Program-made: the position numbers and the translations under genes
In this document: positions 10,191-20,620 of the stretch, one piece after another
Numbering within the stretch: position 1 is the first letter of the stretch
Layout: each line of letters starts with the position of its first letter
The notes under the pieces: model-generated
The model's input: only the letters and a program-made list of their open reading frames with translations
The model's database searches: none
What the model was told of the DNA's origin: nothing
Assembly (NCBI GenBank): GCA_023213395.1
Contig: CM041465.1
Span: 21,328,001-21,392,000 of the forward strand
Reading direction: 5' to 3'
Source of the DNA: Cycas panzhihuaensis
Lineage: Eukaryota; Cycadophyta
DNA length: 64,000 bases

Positions 10191-12034
10191 TTAGTGTGAT
10201 CCCTCTCCTGGGGACCACATCCCTCCGAGGCTCCTCTTGGGCCTCCGTAAGCTCCCTGCCTCGCTCCCCTCATCACGTGGCCATCTCAGGATCATCGCTA
10301 CTATGTGGGTATACGTCCTGCTCCTTCTCGACCTCGACACCACTTGATCTACAAGCTGATCGTATCTGCCCTGGATATGATCTCTCTTGCCCTCTACTCC
10401 TTGGAGGTGCTCCTCCAGTACCACTATCCGGACTATGCTCCCTATATCTCCTCCTGCTCCTCTCTGAGCTTCTAGAGCCTAGACCCATCAACACAGCTCA
10501 TCTCGCTCGGTCCTCACCTCGTTGAGCTCCCGCTGCATCTGTCCCCTGAAAGCTATATGCTCTTGGGACTCCGTAGCCCAAATGTCTCTCACCCTCACCA
10601 ACGGGACGAATGCCTCCATGTGGGCACCTTCTGATCTAGGCGCATCCTCTGCCTGGATGAGCGGTTGCCCCTCTGCATATACTTGAGGGAACATCTCCCT
10701 CACCATGGCCTCTACCAGTCTCCTGACCTCTTCTACACCTGCCAATACAACATGCCATGTGTCAGTATATATCCCACCACATACCATAATCAAATCAAAT
10801 CAAATATCTATCTGGCTATCAAACGACTAAGGAAATGGTTAGGCCTCACCTGCCATAGCTGCCAGCTCCTCTGCTCGCGTGACATCCTCTCCTCCTAGCT
10901 CTTCGCCAGCTGCAGGTACCTCATCCTTGGGTACCTCCTCTACCTGGGCCTCCCTCCTCACAGGGATGGGCTCAACTCTCGCCTCTCTGGATCTCCTCAC
11001 GATTTGTAGCTTATAGGCCCTAGTCACTGCCTCTTACTCTCATCAGCTGCCCCTAATGGGCCTGCCTCCCCTCTGGCAGTCCCAGATGGTCTTGTTGCTC
11101 CTCCTGCCATCCCTGAAGGACCTGCCTTCCCCGTAGGTTATGATGGGTCAGCCCCATCATCATCATCATCTATGGGTGCTCCTGCTCTGCCTACCTCATC
11201 ATCACTATCCCACCTCATCGATCTATATGGATCTGCCACATAGTCTGTCAAGGTGAGGAGGTCCAGTGATATCGCCTCCACTGATCGCCGGACGTGGGCC
11301 TGGTCCTCCATCCCCCTCAGTCGAGTCTGCCATCTGTGGACCATTGGGGCCCACTCTGCTATGGGGTGTGGTCCCCCCGTTGGTGCCACTTCCATAAAAT
11401 GATCAAAGAACTGGCACTGCAGTAGTGTATTGTATGATAGTCCCCCTCTACCAGTCGTCCTGATGGTATCTAGTTGCATGACGAGGTTCACCGCTATCTG
11501 GGTAGCCCAGTCCATCCTCTCGCTAGCTTCGCAGTAGTGCACTGCATCTATCCAGCCACCTGGTATCTCCCTATAGTTCTGTTTCTAGGAAATTTGGAAC
11601 AGAACGCACAATATGATCAGCTTCCTTACCTGAGGAATCCTCGACATCAGCATAGTCTGGAGGGGAATTCCTCTCCGCTCCCACCTATCAGCCCCTGTGA
11701 AGAACATGGTTGCCTCTCTGTATGCTACCTCAGTGCTAGGCAGTGCTCCTAGTATCACCGGCTTCCCAGTCGCCGGTACTCCTAATATCCACCAGATGTC
11801 TCTCGGCATAACCATCACATCACCTACCTAAGGTAAGTGGAATACGTGCCTCCTCCTATCCCAATTAGATGCAATGTCAACTAGAAGTCTTTGATTGGAT
11901 GCGAATTGAGGTGTCTTCAGGGCCTTGTATAGGCCACACCTCCGCAGGGTCTCCTTATCCTCCTAGGACGTCATCTCTATGTAGCTCAACATAGCCATAC
12001 CTACATTCTCGTGGTTATCCACCGCAATGATATC
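10191..12034 (-). pseudogene. Element 1 antisense gene: plant-mobile-domain-like / coiled-coil protein (broken)
   Basis: Read from 12034 downward. The N part has VDNHENVG, RCGLYKALKTPQ, WDRRRHVFHLP, then PRDIWWILGVPATGKPV, which resembles the start of the plant mobile domain (hydrophobic FHLP, T-x-x-D, LGLP-x-x-G). MFFTGADRWERRGIPLQ, GGWIDAVHYCEASERMDWA and PHPIAEWAPMVHRWQTRLRG follow. The middle is acidic, with an Asp run encoded by a CAT repeat at 11155-11170. After an intron (10739-10849) comes a basic/acidic heptad-like segment (VEEVRRLVEAMVREMF, then EEHLQGVEGKRD). Element 2 carries the same gene. Stops near 11586 and one frameshift near 11100 break it. The mobile-domain assignment is by motif resemblance only; function unknown. 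Confidence 0.6.
10739..10849 (-). other. Predicted intron in element 1 antisense gene
   Basis: On the minus strand the donor is GCAG/GTGAGG and the acceptor TTGTATTGGCAG/GT. Joining codon MAG to GVEEVRRL keeps the frame. The intron itself contains an in-frame TAA. The same boundaries occur in elements 2, 3 and 5. Confidence 0.65.
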
Positions 12035-12174
12035 CTGTCCACGTCAAAAATAATTAAAGTTAGTCTCATGTCATTTATCAACACTCTTGACTCTCTCTCA
12101 ACACTCTCTGTCTGAGATTTGGGGCCTTATGGCCCCTCCTATTCTTTTTCCTCCTTTCTGCCTTCATACCGCGG

Positions 12175-12300
12175 TAAACTTAGCGGTACCGCTAAGTTTA
12201 GCTTGGGTCCCGCGGCGATTCGGGCCCTATGGTGAAAATCGCAGGACCGCGATCTTTATCGTAGTACGAATGGCAACCCCCCAAAAGGGGGGATTTCTGC
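12175..12300. repeat. Element 1 hairpin cluster upstream of the antisense gene
   Basis: A perfect 26-bp palindrome centred on GGTACC covers 12175-12200. A decayed inverted repeat around AAAATCGC/GCGATCTTT covers 12235-12257. A C6-A4-G6 hairpin covers 12277-12292. The same three dyads occur in the same order in element 3 (37685-37807). Confidence 0.75.
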
Positions 12301-13232
12301 CTCGAAAAACTAAAAAAAAATTCTTCTGGTGGACCCCACAGGGTCCATCGGGATTGGGGCTCCCTAATGCCCAGGTCCTGCCTCTTTCTGGGTCCAATTC
12401 AGACTCTGAGAGGCCTCCAATTGCCCATAAGGGGCACCAAAAATCACACAAAAAACTATAAAAAGTAATGAAATTAAAGCTTTGAAATGGGTTAGGTTTT
12501 GTGATATCCACTGACTGGATCCAGCCTTGCTGTCGTCATCTCGTCCTGATGATCCCGCTAGCTCTCTCTACGCCCCGATCCAATAGTCTAATCTCTCCCT
12601 ACGTACCTCCAAAGTTGGGCGGTGCTTCACTTTGTAAGGAGATGGCTCTAGTTTCTCATGAGAGCCTGTGAAAATGAATCCATTTTCCATTCGATTTCCT
12701 TATATAAGCAGGGGCCCCAATGGGCACTTCTTCCATTTTTGGCCTCGCGATAGCCATTGGGACTGTCCCATTTCCCTAATTACCTTTACCTTCTGGCCCT
12801 GTCACCCATTGTACTCTTTTGATGGCCTTTTTGTACTTTCTTGTAGGTGCATTTATGGTGCCTCATTTTTGCACTTTTTCGCAGGGCCCTTCCATCTCGT
12901 TTTGCATGCCACTCCCATGAATGCCCAAGTTTATACTCGTTTGGCTCATTTTACCACCTTGGACTCATTTCTACAACCCTTTTTCACTCCTAGGGTCCCT
13001 AAAGGGAATGCTCCCTCGTCTAGGGGCATATTTCGCTTCCCGAAGCGACCTTTTCGTGCTCCAGGATGCTTTTTCTCCGCCCACTCTCAGATAGCGATCG
13101 GACTGCTTGCTCTCACTCCTGGGTAGCCTCATCACTAGGTCCTCCTACCCTTCACGACCACTTTTTGCTTATCTCTTGAGCTCCTATTCTGCTCTACTAC
13201 TGCCTATTTACTACCAGGACTTTGTGTCACCC
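12301..13232. other. Element 1 spacer between antisense gene and aRNH
   Basis: No conserved ORF in either strand. It aligns with 37820-38759 of element 3 (for example GCCTCCAAAGTT near 12605, GTGAAAATGAATC near 12668, ATGCCCAAGTTTATACTCG near 12920). The conserved TATATAAG near 12699 is listed separately. The last 230 bp lead into aRNH. Confidence 0.5.
12699..12706 (-). promoter_or_regulatory. Candidate TATA box for the antisense gene
   Basis: The minus strand reads GCTTATATAAGGAAATCG. Element 3 has CCTATATAAGCAAAATCG at the same place (38209-38216). It lies about 670 bp upstream of the first visible antisense exon. The motif is nearly symmetric, so it could also serve the sense strand toward aRNH. 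Confidence 0.35.
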
Positions 13233-13655
13233 ATGTCCATCTACATTTTTACTGATGACGAAAGCTGCGGTAACCCTGGACCTTCTACTGCTGTGTGGAT
13301 TCTCCGTAGCCCCTCTAGACATGATTTCCTACACTCTGGGGTCTTCCTCCTAAAGGCTACTAACAATGAATCTGAATACACAGTTGTTATTGAAGCCCTT
13401 ATTGATGCTCTCTGTTTCCATCATGGATCCATTATTTTGCTTTGTGACTCTCAAGTTATGGTGTCTCATCTCACCCAGGTTTACTAGGTGCGATGCCCTC
13501 ACTTGAGAACTCTTGCTTCTGTCGCCAGATCCCTCTTGGCCTACTTCTCGTCTGTCAACATTTAGCATATCCCCTGGGCCCTTAATGCTGACACATATAG
13601 TCTCGTTCGCCTCATCCTTGAGCGCTACCTTCCTCTTCTTACTAACCGTCCCTAA
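13233..13655 (+). pseudogene. Element 1 archaeal-type RNase H (aRNH), free-standing ORF, broken
   Basis: Second RNase H typical of Tat elements, presumed to remove RNA during reverse transcription. The ORF is 141 codons including stop: IFTDDESCGNPGPSTA (first catalytic Asp kept, TDG changed to TDD), KATNNESEYTVVIEAL (Glu), LLCDSQVMVSHL (Asp), then CPHLRTLASVARSLL and NADTYSLVRLI (last Asp). All four acidic residues are visible. Internal stops occur at 13485 (TAG in QVY-VRCPH) and 13563. Element 3 has an ORF of exactly the same length at 38760-39182. It is more than 3.7 kb from integrase and separated from it by the antisense gene. Confidence 0.85.
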
Positions 13656-14067
13656 GGCTTGTCCAGTCGCTTTGTCACCCAAGCCTCAGGCCATCATGCT
13701 CACTTTGCAACCTGTTCACACCTCTGAAACCTAGCCGTTAATGAGGCTAAACTATGGCAACTACCAATTTTGCTCACTCTTCTACTTGATTATGTACATC
13801 TCTCTGCATCTTTTACAGTGGGGGTAGCCCCCTCGCCTTTCGTATTCTTCCAGTCAGTTTCCAGGTGGCACATAGGTAGCCCTTATGTTGTCTCCACCTC
13901 TACTTTCGTATCTACACATTCTGCCATGACACTCACTGGTACCCTTGCCTACTATTATAATCTTGATTTATATATCTGTATACACATGTGCTACTGACAG
14001 TTATATTGCCAACTTTCGCCATCGCACCAGGCTTCTGAGTGGTGAGGCTCTACTGCCAAGGGGGTAG
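13656..14067 (+). other. Element 1 3' tail with polypurine tract
   Basis: Non-coding tail ending in the plus-strand primer CCAAGGGGGTAG (14056-14067) directly before TGTTTCCC. A block around 13865-14000 (CACATAGGTAGCCC, TATATATCTG, CATGTGCTACTGACAG) recurs in B and element 3. Confidence 0.75.
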
Positions 14068-16806
14068 TGTTTCCCAACTTCTGGGAATGGATACAAAGTT
14101 ATGAACTTAGGTAAGTATAGGTATGTTTCTCACCTTATTATTGCTTTCTTTTGAGATGAGTGTATGCTTGCATGTTTGCATGTTGTGACCTTGTAGATGA
14201 TCTTGTCTTCGTCTACACTTATTCAGCCTATGATGACTATAGCGGGGGCACATTCCTAGTGAGTGTGGCACCCCAGTGGCCATTCCACTTCCCACATTCT
14301 ACCCTACTCACTCCAAGATCCATTTGGCTTGTGCCACCTCTGCCCGTGCGATGACCCATCATTATTTGGTTGACTTGCCACATCGTTTGAATCCTATTTT
14401 TGCTCTTTTGGACTCATTTGTTGGCTTCTTTACCCTCGGGTAGGTGTCTCAGCCCCCCATTAGCCTCTTTTATCATTGGCCCATAGCCCAAGCTGGCTAT
14501 CTGGGCCAGATTTAGCCCCTGGTCATGTACCTCTGCAAATATCATGGTACCGCCACAAATTCTGTGGTACCGCAGAATTTACAGCGGGACGACTATTTAA
14601 GTTTGTTTTTAAAAACTCTGCCATGGCAATTTCACATTTATTGCGAAACTGCCACATGTTTCATGACTGACTCACTGCCAGCTACACCCTAATCACTCGT
14701 TTTAGGGTTTGGGCTGGGTATTTAAGTCCTCTTTAACTCATTTTTAGGATCTTTTGCTCATTTTTTGAATGCTTCTCAAGGAAGCATACATGCTGCTCGC
14801 CATTCCCTGCTACTCCACTGCTGCTACAAGACCTGCACCTCTCCTCTAGCACCTAGCTCTCCTTTGGTATGGCTAGGACATCTTCCCAGCCCTTCACATG
14901 CCTTGGAGAGGGCCCCTTTGGAGAGATCTCAGTGTTTTCTTGCTCAGGCAACCATCAAGCATCTTCAAAGTGTAGGTGTTTCCTTTAACCTCATTAGTAG
15001 GGGTTCCAAACCTACTATTCCTTAGCTCTTTGGTAGATTTCTTAGCCTTCTTCCAGTAGCCCTTAACTGAGGCAAAGGCCTCCCTTCCCCTTCTTAGGTA
15101 TTCATTGGTTTAAGCTACTTTCTTCTCCAATTTATGCCCTATTTTGTTTGTCACTTCTAGCCCTCCTTGCTTTGCTCTTTGGAGGTTGCTCTTCCTTTGT
15201 TTTGGGCTATCTTATTTCTGCCATTAGTGCCTCCTTTCCTACATTTCTTGCTTAAGGCATTAGTAAGGAGGGGTTTCATAGGGTTTGGGTGAGAGCTGGG
15301 TGGATTCCGCACCACCGTCCATGCTCCTGAAGTGGCTCTTTGCCCCCCAAACCTTCCCTTTTACCCTATGCTATTCTTGGTAATCAAACAAGGGTTTGTT
15401 AGGCTATTTTTAGCCACAGAAATTAGCGTTGTCACATGTTGCAGCACTGGTTTGAGGGCTTGCACCTTGATTTGGGCAACTCACGTAAGCCCCAGTTACT
15501 TGTCCCTTGCCCAACGCCTTCCCCGGTAATCTATTTTGCTCCCCGTAGCACCCTGGCTTGCTGTAGATCCTCTTGGGCTCCTTTCAACGCTTTTGCCTCC
15601 ATTTCTAGCCCTTTTGTACAGCCTTAACCTCGCTACCTCGTGGCTTCTTAGGGGAGAGTGGGGTTGTTCCTTGTGGGAGGTGGGCCACTCCAAGGCTTAC
15701 CAGTTCATTTATCTTTGACTTGGGTCATTTTCTACCATAGTTTATCGTTGTAATATTGAATACTAATGTGCATGTATTTAAGTTTATGCTTGCTTCATAT
15801 GTATATGTATTATTAGGACTCTCTATTATATGCTAGTACCCTTTCTTCGAAAAGGGGGATATTATCATATACTTGTAGGTATTTAAAGGACGCAAAGGAT
15901 CCGTTCCTCTTTCTTCCTTCGCGGGTAAGTGCTTCCATTTATGCTTTACTTTCATATCTCATTTATTATTAGCATTTTGTTCCTTTCCTTTCCTTTCTTC
16001 GTACTTTAGTACTATTTTCGGGGAAGGTAAGGGAGCCCCATATTTCGGTCTACCGTAACCCTTTCACATCCATCATGCTTTGCAGAGTAACTTCGAGTGT
16101 CTCGTGGGAATGTTGTCGCTTTGTCTCGCTTCTATCCCGGGTACACACTCTCGCTTTACTTCACCACTTTTATTTTCCTTTTGAGTTCTTTTACATAGTA
16201 GTAATTAGCTCATTGGAAAAAGAAGGGAAATCAACCTTTATCTTAGTTTATACTTTGCTTACTTTATCGCTTGCATTTTATTTGCTATAGGAAAAGGTCT
16301 TAGGAAACCTTCCCTCTCACCTTTTCCTCCCTTTTGCCCTGCAAACTTCCCTCTCACTTCATTATTTACTTACTTGGTTAGTTTGCTCATACACATAATA
16401 ACCTCTTCTCTTTGGTTGTTCCCTTTATGTTCTCTCAGTTCTCCGTTTAGCCAGGTAACCAAGGTGATCCCATCTGTAGGCCACCCACTTGCCTACCTTT
16501 TCTTATTTCCTGTTACTCTAGGGAAACCTTTAAAGGGTTCTCTCCTTCCCCTTCCAACCATCCAAGGGTGGGAGGGTCCTTCCCTTAGGTCAACCCAGGC
16601 TAACCCTACACCTCTTCTCCTCTTGTTTGAAGTGGGGAACCACTTCTGGGTAGCTAGATTCCATTTGCAGGTCCTGAACTCGTGCTCCAGCGTACGGGCC
16701 ACCCTATGTGGTATTTACCCTACTTGTAGGTCTTTTCTCAATTGCACTATCGACCGCTCTTACCATTCCTACTCAATTAGGTAGCTATCCTGTAGACGCG
16801 CATCCA
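14068..16806 (+). repeat. Element 1 3' LTR
   Basis: LTR of 2739 bp, TGTTTCCC to CATCCA. It matches element 2's LTR (22213-24927, reversed) along most of its length, so both belong to one subfamily. No coding content. Confidence 0.85.
14545..14726 (+). promoter_or_regulatory. Element 1 LTR promoter region
   Basis: Two GGTACCGC dyads (about 14547 and 14566) lie about 160 bp before TATTTAAG (14719-14726). A telobox-like TTTAGGGTTT (14701-14710) lies directly upstream of the TATA. Element 2's LTR has the same arrangement (TATTTAAG on the minus strand at 24299-24306, CCTAAACCCTAAACG next to it). Confidence 0.5.
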
Positions 16807-18610
16807 ATAGGCTATCATCACAGTGGATAACCACGAGAATGTAGGTATGGTGATGTTGAGCTTCATTGAGATGATGTCCCGGGGGGACAAGGAGATCCTG
16901 CAGAGGTGTGGCCTGTATAAGGCCTTGAAGACACCTCAGTTCGCATCTGATCAGAGACTATTGGTTGACATCATATCCCATTGGGATAGGAGGAGGCGCA
17001 TATTCCACTTGCCTCAGGTAAGAGACATGATGGTTACATAGAGGGATATCTGGCAAATTCTAGGAGTACTAGCGACTGGGAGGCCGGTGACCGGGGCGTT
17101 GCCTGCAGGCGGCAAAGACAGAGAGGTAGCCACGTTCTTCACAGGGGCTGACCGGTGGGAGTGGAGAGGAGTTTATCTCCAAACGATGGTGATATCGAGG
17201 ATTCCTCAGGTGAGGAAGTTGATTATACTATATATTCTATTCCAGATTTCCCAAAAATAGAATTATAGAGAGATACCAGGTGGCTGGATGGATGCAGTGC
17301 GCCGCTGTGAGGCTAGTGAGAGGATGGACTGGGCCGCCCTGATAGTGACAAACCTTGTTGCGTAACTTGATGCCATCAGGATGATTAGCAGAGGAGGACT
17401 ATCATACAGCACATTGCTATAGTGTTGGTTCTTTAATCATTTTGTGGCAGTGGTGCCAGCAGGGGGACCACACCCCATAATAGAGTGGGCCCCAATGGTC
17501 CATAGATGGTAGACTCGACTGAGGGGGACATAGGACCAGGCCTACGTCTGGCAATCAGTAGAGGCGACAACACCGATGGAGGAGATGGGGCCAGCCCATC
17601 ACAACCTGTGGGAGAGGTGGGTCCTTCAGGGATAGCAGGAGGAGTAGCAGAACCATCTTGGATTGCTGGAGGAGAGGTAGGCCTATCAGGGGCAGCTGAG
17701 GAGAGTAGGGGCCTAGTGACTAGGGCCCGCAGGCTAGAAATCGTGAGGAGATTCAGAGAGATTAGAGCTGAGCTAGTCTCTATAAGGAGAGAGGCCCAGG
17801 AGGAGGAGGTACTTGAGGATGAGGTACCAGCAGCTGGCGGAGAGCCAGGAGGAGAGGATGTTGCCCAAGCAAAGGAGCCGACGGCCATGGTAGGTGAGGC
17901 TTAACCATTTCCTTAGTCATTTGATAGCTAGGTAGATATTTAATTTGATTGTGGTATGCAGTGGGATACATATTGACACATGACATGTTGTATTAGCAAG
18001 TACAACAGAGGTCAGGAGACTCGTAGAGGCAATGGTGAGGGAGATATTCCCTCAAGTGTATGCAGAGGGGTAACCACCCATCCAGGTAGAGGATGTGCCT
18101 AGATCAACAGGTGCACACATGGAGGCATTTACCCCATTGGCAAGGGCAAGAGACATCTAGGCTGTAGAGTCCCAAGAGCACATAGCTTTCAGGGGACAGA
18201 TGTAGCGAGAGCTAGACGAGGCAAGGAGCAAGCAAGACGAGCTACGCGGATGGGTCCAGGCTCTAGAGGCACAGAGAGGAGTAGGCAGAGATGTAGGGAG
18301 CACGGTCTGGATAGCAGTGTTATAGGAGCACCTCTGAGGAGTAGAGGGAGAGAGGGATCGTATCCAAGCCAGATATGATCGGCTCATAGACCAGGTGGCA
18401 TCGAGGTCAAGTAGGAGCAGGATGTACACCGATATAGCAGCTACGACCTCGAGATAGCCACACGACGAGGGGAGTGAGGCAGGGAGCTCACGGAGGCCTA
18501 GGAGGAGCCTCAGAGGGATGTGGTCCCCAGGACATGGATCGCATAGGCCAGGAGACAGTACCCCAAGAGCAGGGCAGTAGTAGTGTAGGAGATATGTATG
18601 TGATTCTGAC
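16807..18610 (+). pseudogene. Element 2 antisense gene (plant-mobile-domain-like / coiled-coil), broken
   Basis: Plus-strand copy of the gene seen on the minus strand in elements 1, 3 and 5. VDNHENVGMVMLSFIEMMSR and RCGLYKALKTPQFASDQRLL begin it, followed by WDRRRRIFHLPQVRDMMVT, the mobile-domain-like RDIWQILG, FFTGADRWEWRG and GGWMDAVRRCEASERMDWA. About 100 bp that encode the LDLLTLTDYVADPYRS block of element 1 are missing near 17545. The segment RARRLEIVRRFREIRAELVS is charged and helix-like. The intron (17894-17999) is followed by TTEVRRLVEAMVREIFPQVYAEG and a coiled-coil-like tail to about 18610. Element 1's insertion cut it at the first visible exon border. Several TAG stops (17039, 17258, 17361) are present. 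Confidence 0.6.
17894..17999 (+). other. Predicted intron in element 2 antisense gene
   Basis: Donor ATGGTAG/GTGAGGC; the acceptor reads TTGTATTAGCAA/GT, so its final AG has become AA. The joined frame would be MVG-TTEVRRL. The donor is intact, the acceptor probably not. Confidence 0.55.
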
Positions 18611-19212
18611 AAGGGAAAGCACGGGCCTCTAGGGGGTCATATATAGACTCATATGATTGTACCCCCCTACAAGGACACCGACTTCCCATATGTATAATGT
18701 AACATGTGATTTTTGATGTATATATATACGGGGTAATTGGAACCCTATTTCGACATGAGATGTTATGTATATCATGTGTGGTTGATAGCATGTATACTTT
18801 GTTTTGTATGTTGTAAATGCTTTATTGTATGATGGATGTATTTCCTTCTATGTATGGCTATATGTCTAACAGGTGCACATACATCCATCATGAGTAGAGG
18901 TGATAGAGAGGTGTGAGGTTAGAAAATAGAGTGACACGCACGTCCACAGAGGAGCATAGCAGAATATGTGAAGGAAACAATAGGCAGGAGAGAGGAGTAA
19001 CGATACTCCAAGGCATCATCCTAATTGGGGGATGCCCAAATAGGAGGACAAGGTCCCAAAGGAAATGGTAACACAGGTTCCATGGGAGGAACCAGAAAGA
19101 GATGAAGAAGACACCTTAAATTGCCATTCTACCCATGGTTGGGAGAAATGGGAACAATTTAAGATGGTAGTTTAGGCTTATTTTAGAGCATAGCGAAGGG
19201 ATCGCCAAAAGA
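18611..19212. other. Element 2 convergent region
   Basis: Counterpart of 9510-10190 in element 1, reversed. It contains ATTGTACCCCCCTAC at 18657-18671 (the purine tract on the minus strand) and TATATATATAC near 18720. No coding sequence supported. Confidence 0.6.
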
Positions 19213-20620
19213 TCATGTAAAAAACTTCTTAAGGAATTTCCCATTAACAGCTTTCTCAAATTCAAGCCCTTCTAGGGTGGCTATCTTATAAGCACCATTA
19301 CCAAGGGTCTTGATAATGATGAAAGGGCCAACCCATCGGAGTTTGAATTTGGTCAAACGGTCATAGAGATATTCAAGCTTGAGGATGTGGTCCCCAGGAA
19401 ATAAAGGATCGAAACAAAGATGTTTATCGTAGGTCCTTTGTGAGCGAGCTTTAGACGCCAGGTTAACCTAATAAGTGGCTAAGCGTCTCTCATCCAAAGC
19501 CTCGAGGTCCAAAAGATGAGTCTGACAGATCAACTCTTCATCGATGAGACCTCGAAGGGAGACTCATAAAGAAGGAATCTCCACCTCTAACGGGAGTATC
19601 GCCTTGGTACCGTAGACCAGGGAGAACGAGGTCATTCCCATGGTGGAATGGATAGAGGTGCGGTAAGCCCACAAAGCGGAGGGCAGCTGAAGGTGCCAGT
19701 CTTTTTGGGACTGAGCAACGATTTTCTTTAGGATATTGACGAGAGTCTTATTGAAAGACTCCACTTGGCCATCTGCCTGAGGGTAGTAAGGAGAAGACGT
19801 TTTGTGAGAAATCTTAAATTTCTCGCAAAGCTCATCCATCTCCTTATTACAAAAGTGGGTTCCATTGTTAGTGATTAGGACGTCCAGAATCCTGAAACGG
19901 CAAATGATGTGCTGGTAAACGAATGTGGCTATCATTTTACCAAGAGTAGTGATTAAGAGGATGGCCTCTGTCCATTTGGTGAAATATTCCGTCGCAGTGA
20001 AGATAAACTTATGTTGCGATGACGAAGGTGGAGAAATAGCCCCAACGAGGTCTAGCCCCACTGAGTAAAAGGCCATGGAGAAATAATAGGATGTAGAGCC
20101 TCAGAAGGCACATGGGAGATGTTGGCGTATTCCTAACATCGCCGACATCTCAGAGTAAAGGCATGGGCATCCTTGAAAAGGGACGGCTAGAAATAACCCA
20201 TGTGAAGGATCCTCTGAGCCATAGACTAGCCCCCAAAGTGACCCCCACAAATACCATAGTGGTATTCGCAGAGTATTTGGTCAGCTTCTTCGGCAATGAC
20301 ATAGTGGAGGAGGATCCCATCGAAGGACCTCTTGTATAATACTTCACCCATGAGGAAGTATTACCTGACAGAAGTCTGAATGCGAGATCTAACTTTACTA
20401 CTAGCATCGGGGCGGTATTGCTGCTGTGTGAGATACTACACTATATCGCCATACCACTCATTGTCGATGAGTGGATGAGGAGAGACATCCTGAATCGTCA
20501 AGATAGACTCATCAGGGAGAGAATCATCGATGGGGGTACCAAAGGAGTTAAAAATAGGGGCATCTGCCAGCTGCTCGACCACTACCATTCCCTTCTTTGA
20601 TTTTTGGTCGCTTTGAGGGC
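19213..20620 (-). pseudogene. int: Element 2 integrase with the tail of RNase H (broken)
   Basis: Starts inside the RNase H tail (QKSKKGMVVVEQLADAPI), then NEWYGDIV, the zinc region and the core. VGLDLVGAISPPSSSQHKF keeps the first Asp; the second is Asn (LITNNGTHF, codon 19867-19869), the same GAC-to-AAC change as element 1; GQVESFNKTL keeps the Glu. The C-terminal block (KWVGPF-like, YRIATLEGLEFEKA equivalent) runs to a stop at 19213-19215. RT and most of RNase H are absent because of a deletion, so this copy could not replicate on its own. Confidence 0.85.

Larger units (their letters stand above)
2823..16806 (+). mobile_element. Element 1: Tat/Ogre-type Ty3/gypsy retrotransposon, 5' LTR truncated by B
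   Basis: The element has a 5' LTR remnant, PBS, gag, protease, RT-RNaseH, integrase, antisense gene, aRNH, PPT and complete 3' LTR. The 5' remnant (2823-3179) and the matching end of the 3' LTR (16450-16806) are both 357 bp with no length change. The right end at 16806 (CATCCA) is followed at once by element 2 antisense-gene sequence, so element 1 inserted into element 2; ATAGG (16807-16811) is the likely target duplication. The order RT-RNH-INT and aRNH after integrase place it in the Tat branch. Confidence 0.85.

Noticed and set aside
12087-12511. ORFs on both strands over the hairpin cluster
   Set aside because: Frames differ between elements 1 and 3; the conserved feature is the dyad structure, not a protein.
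17433-17888. 151-codon minus-strand ORF rich in Ser and Pro
   Set aside because: Mirror frame of element 2's plus-strand antisense gene; other copies do not keep it open.
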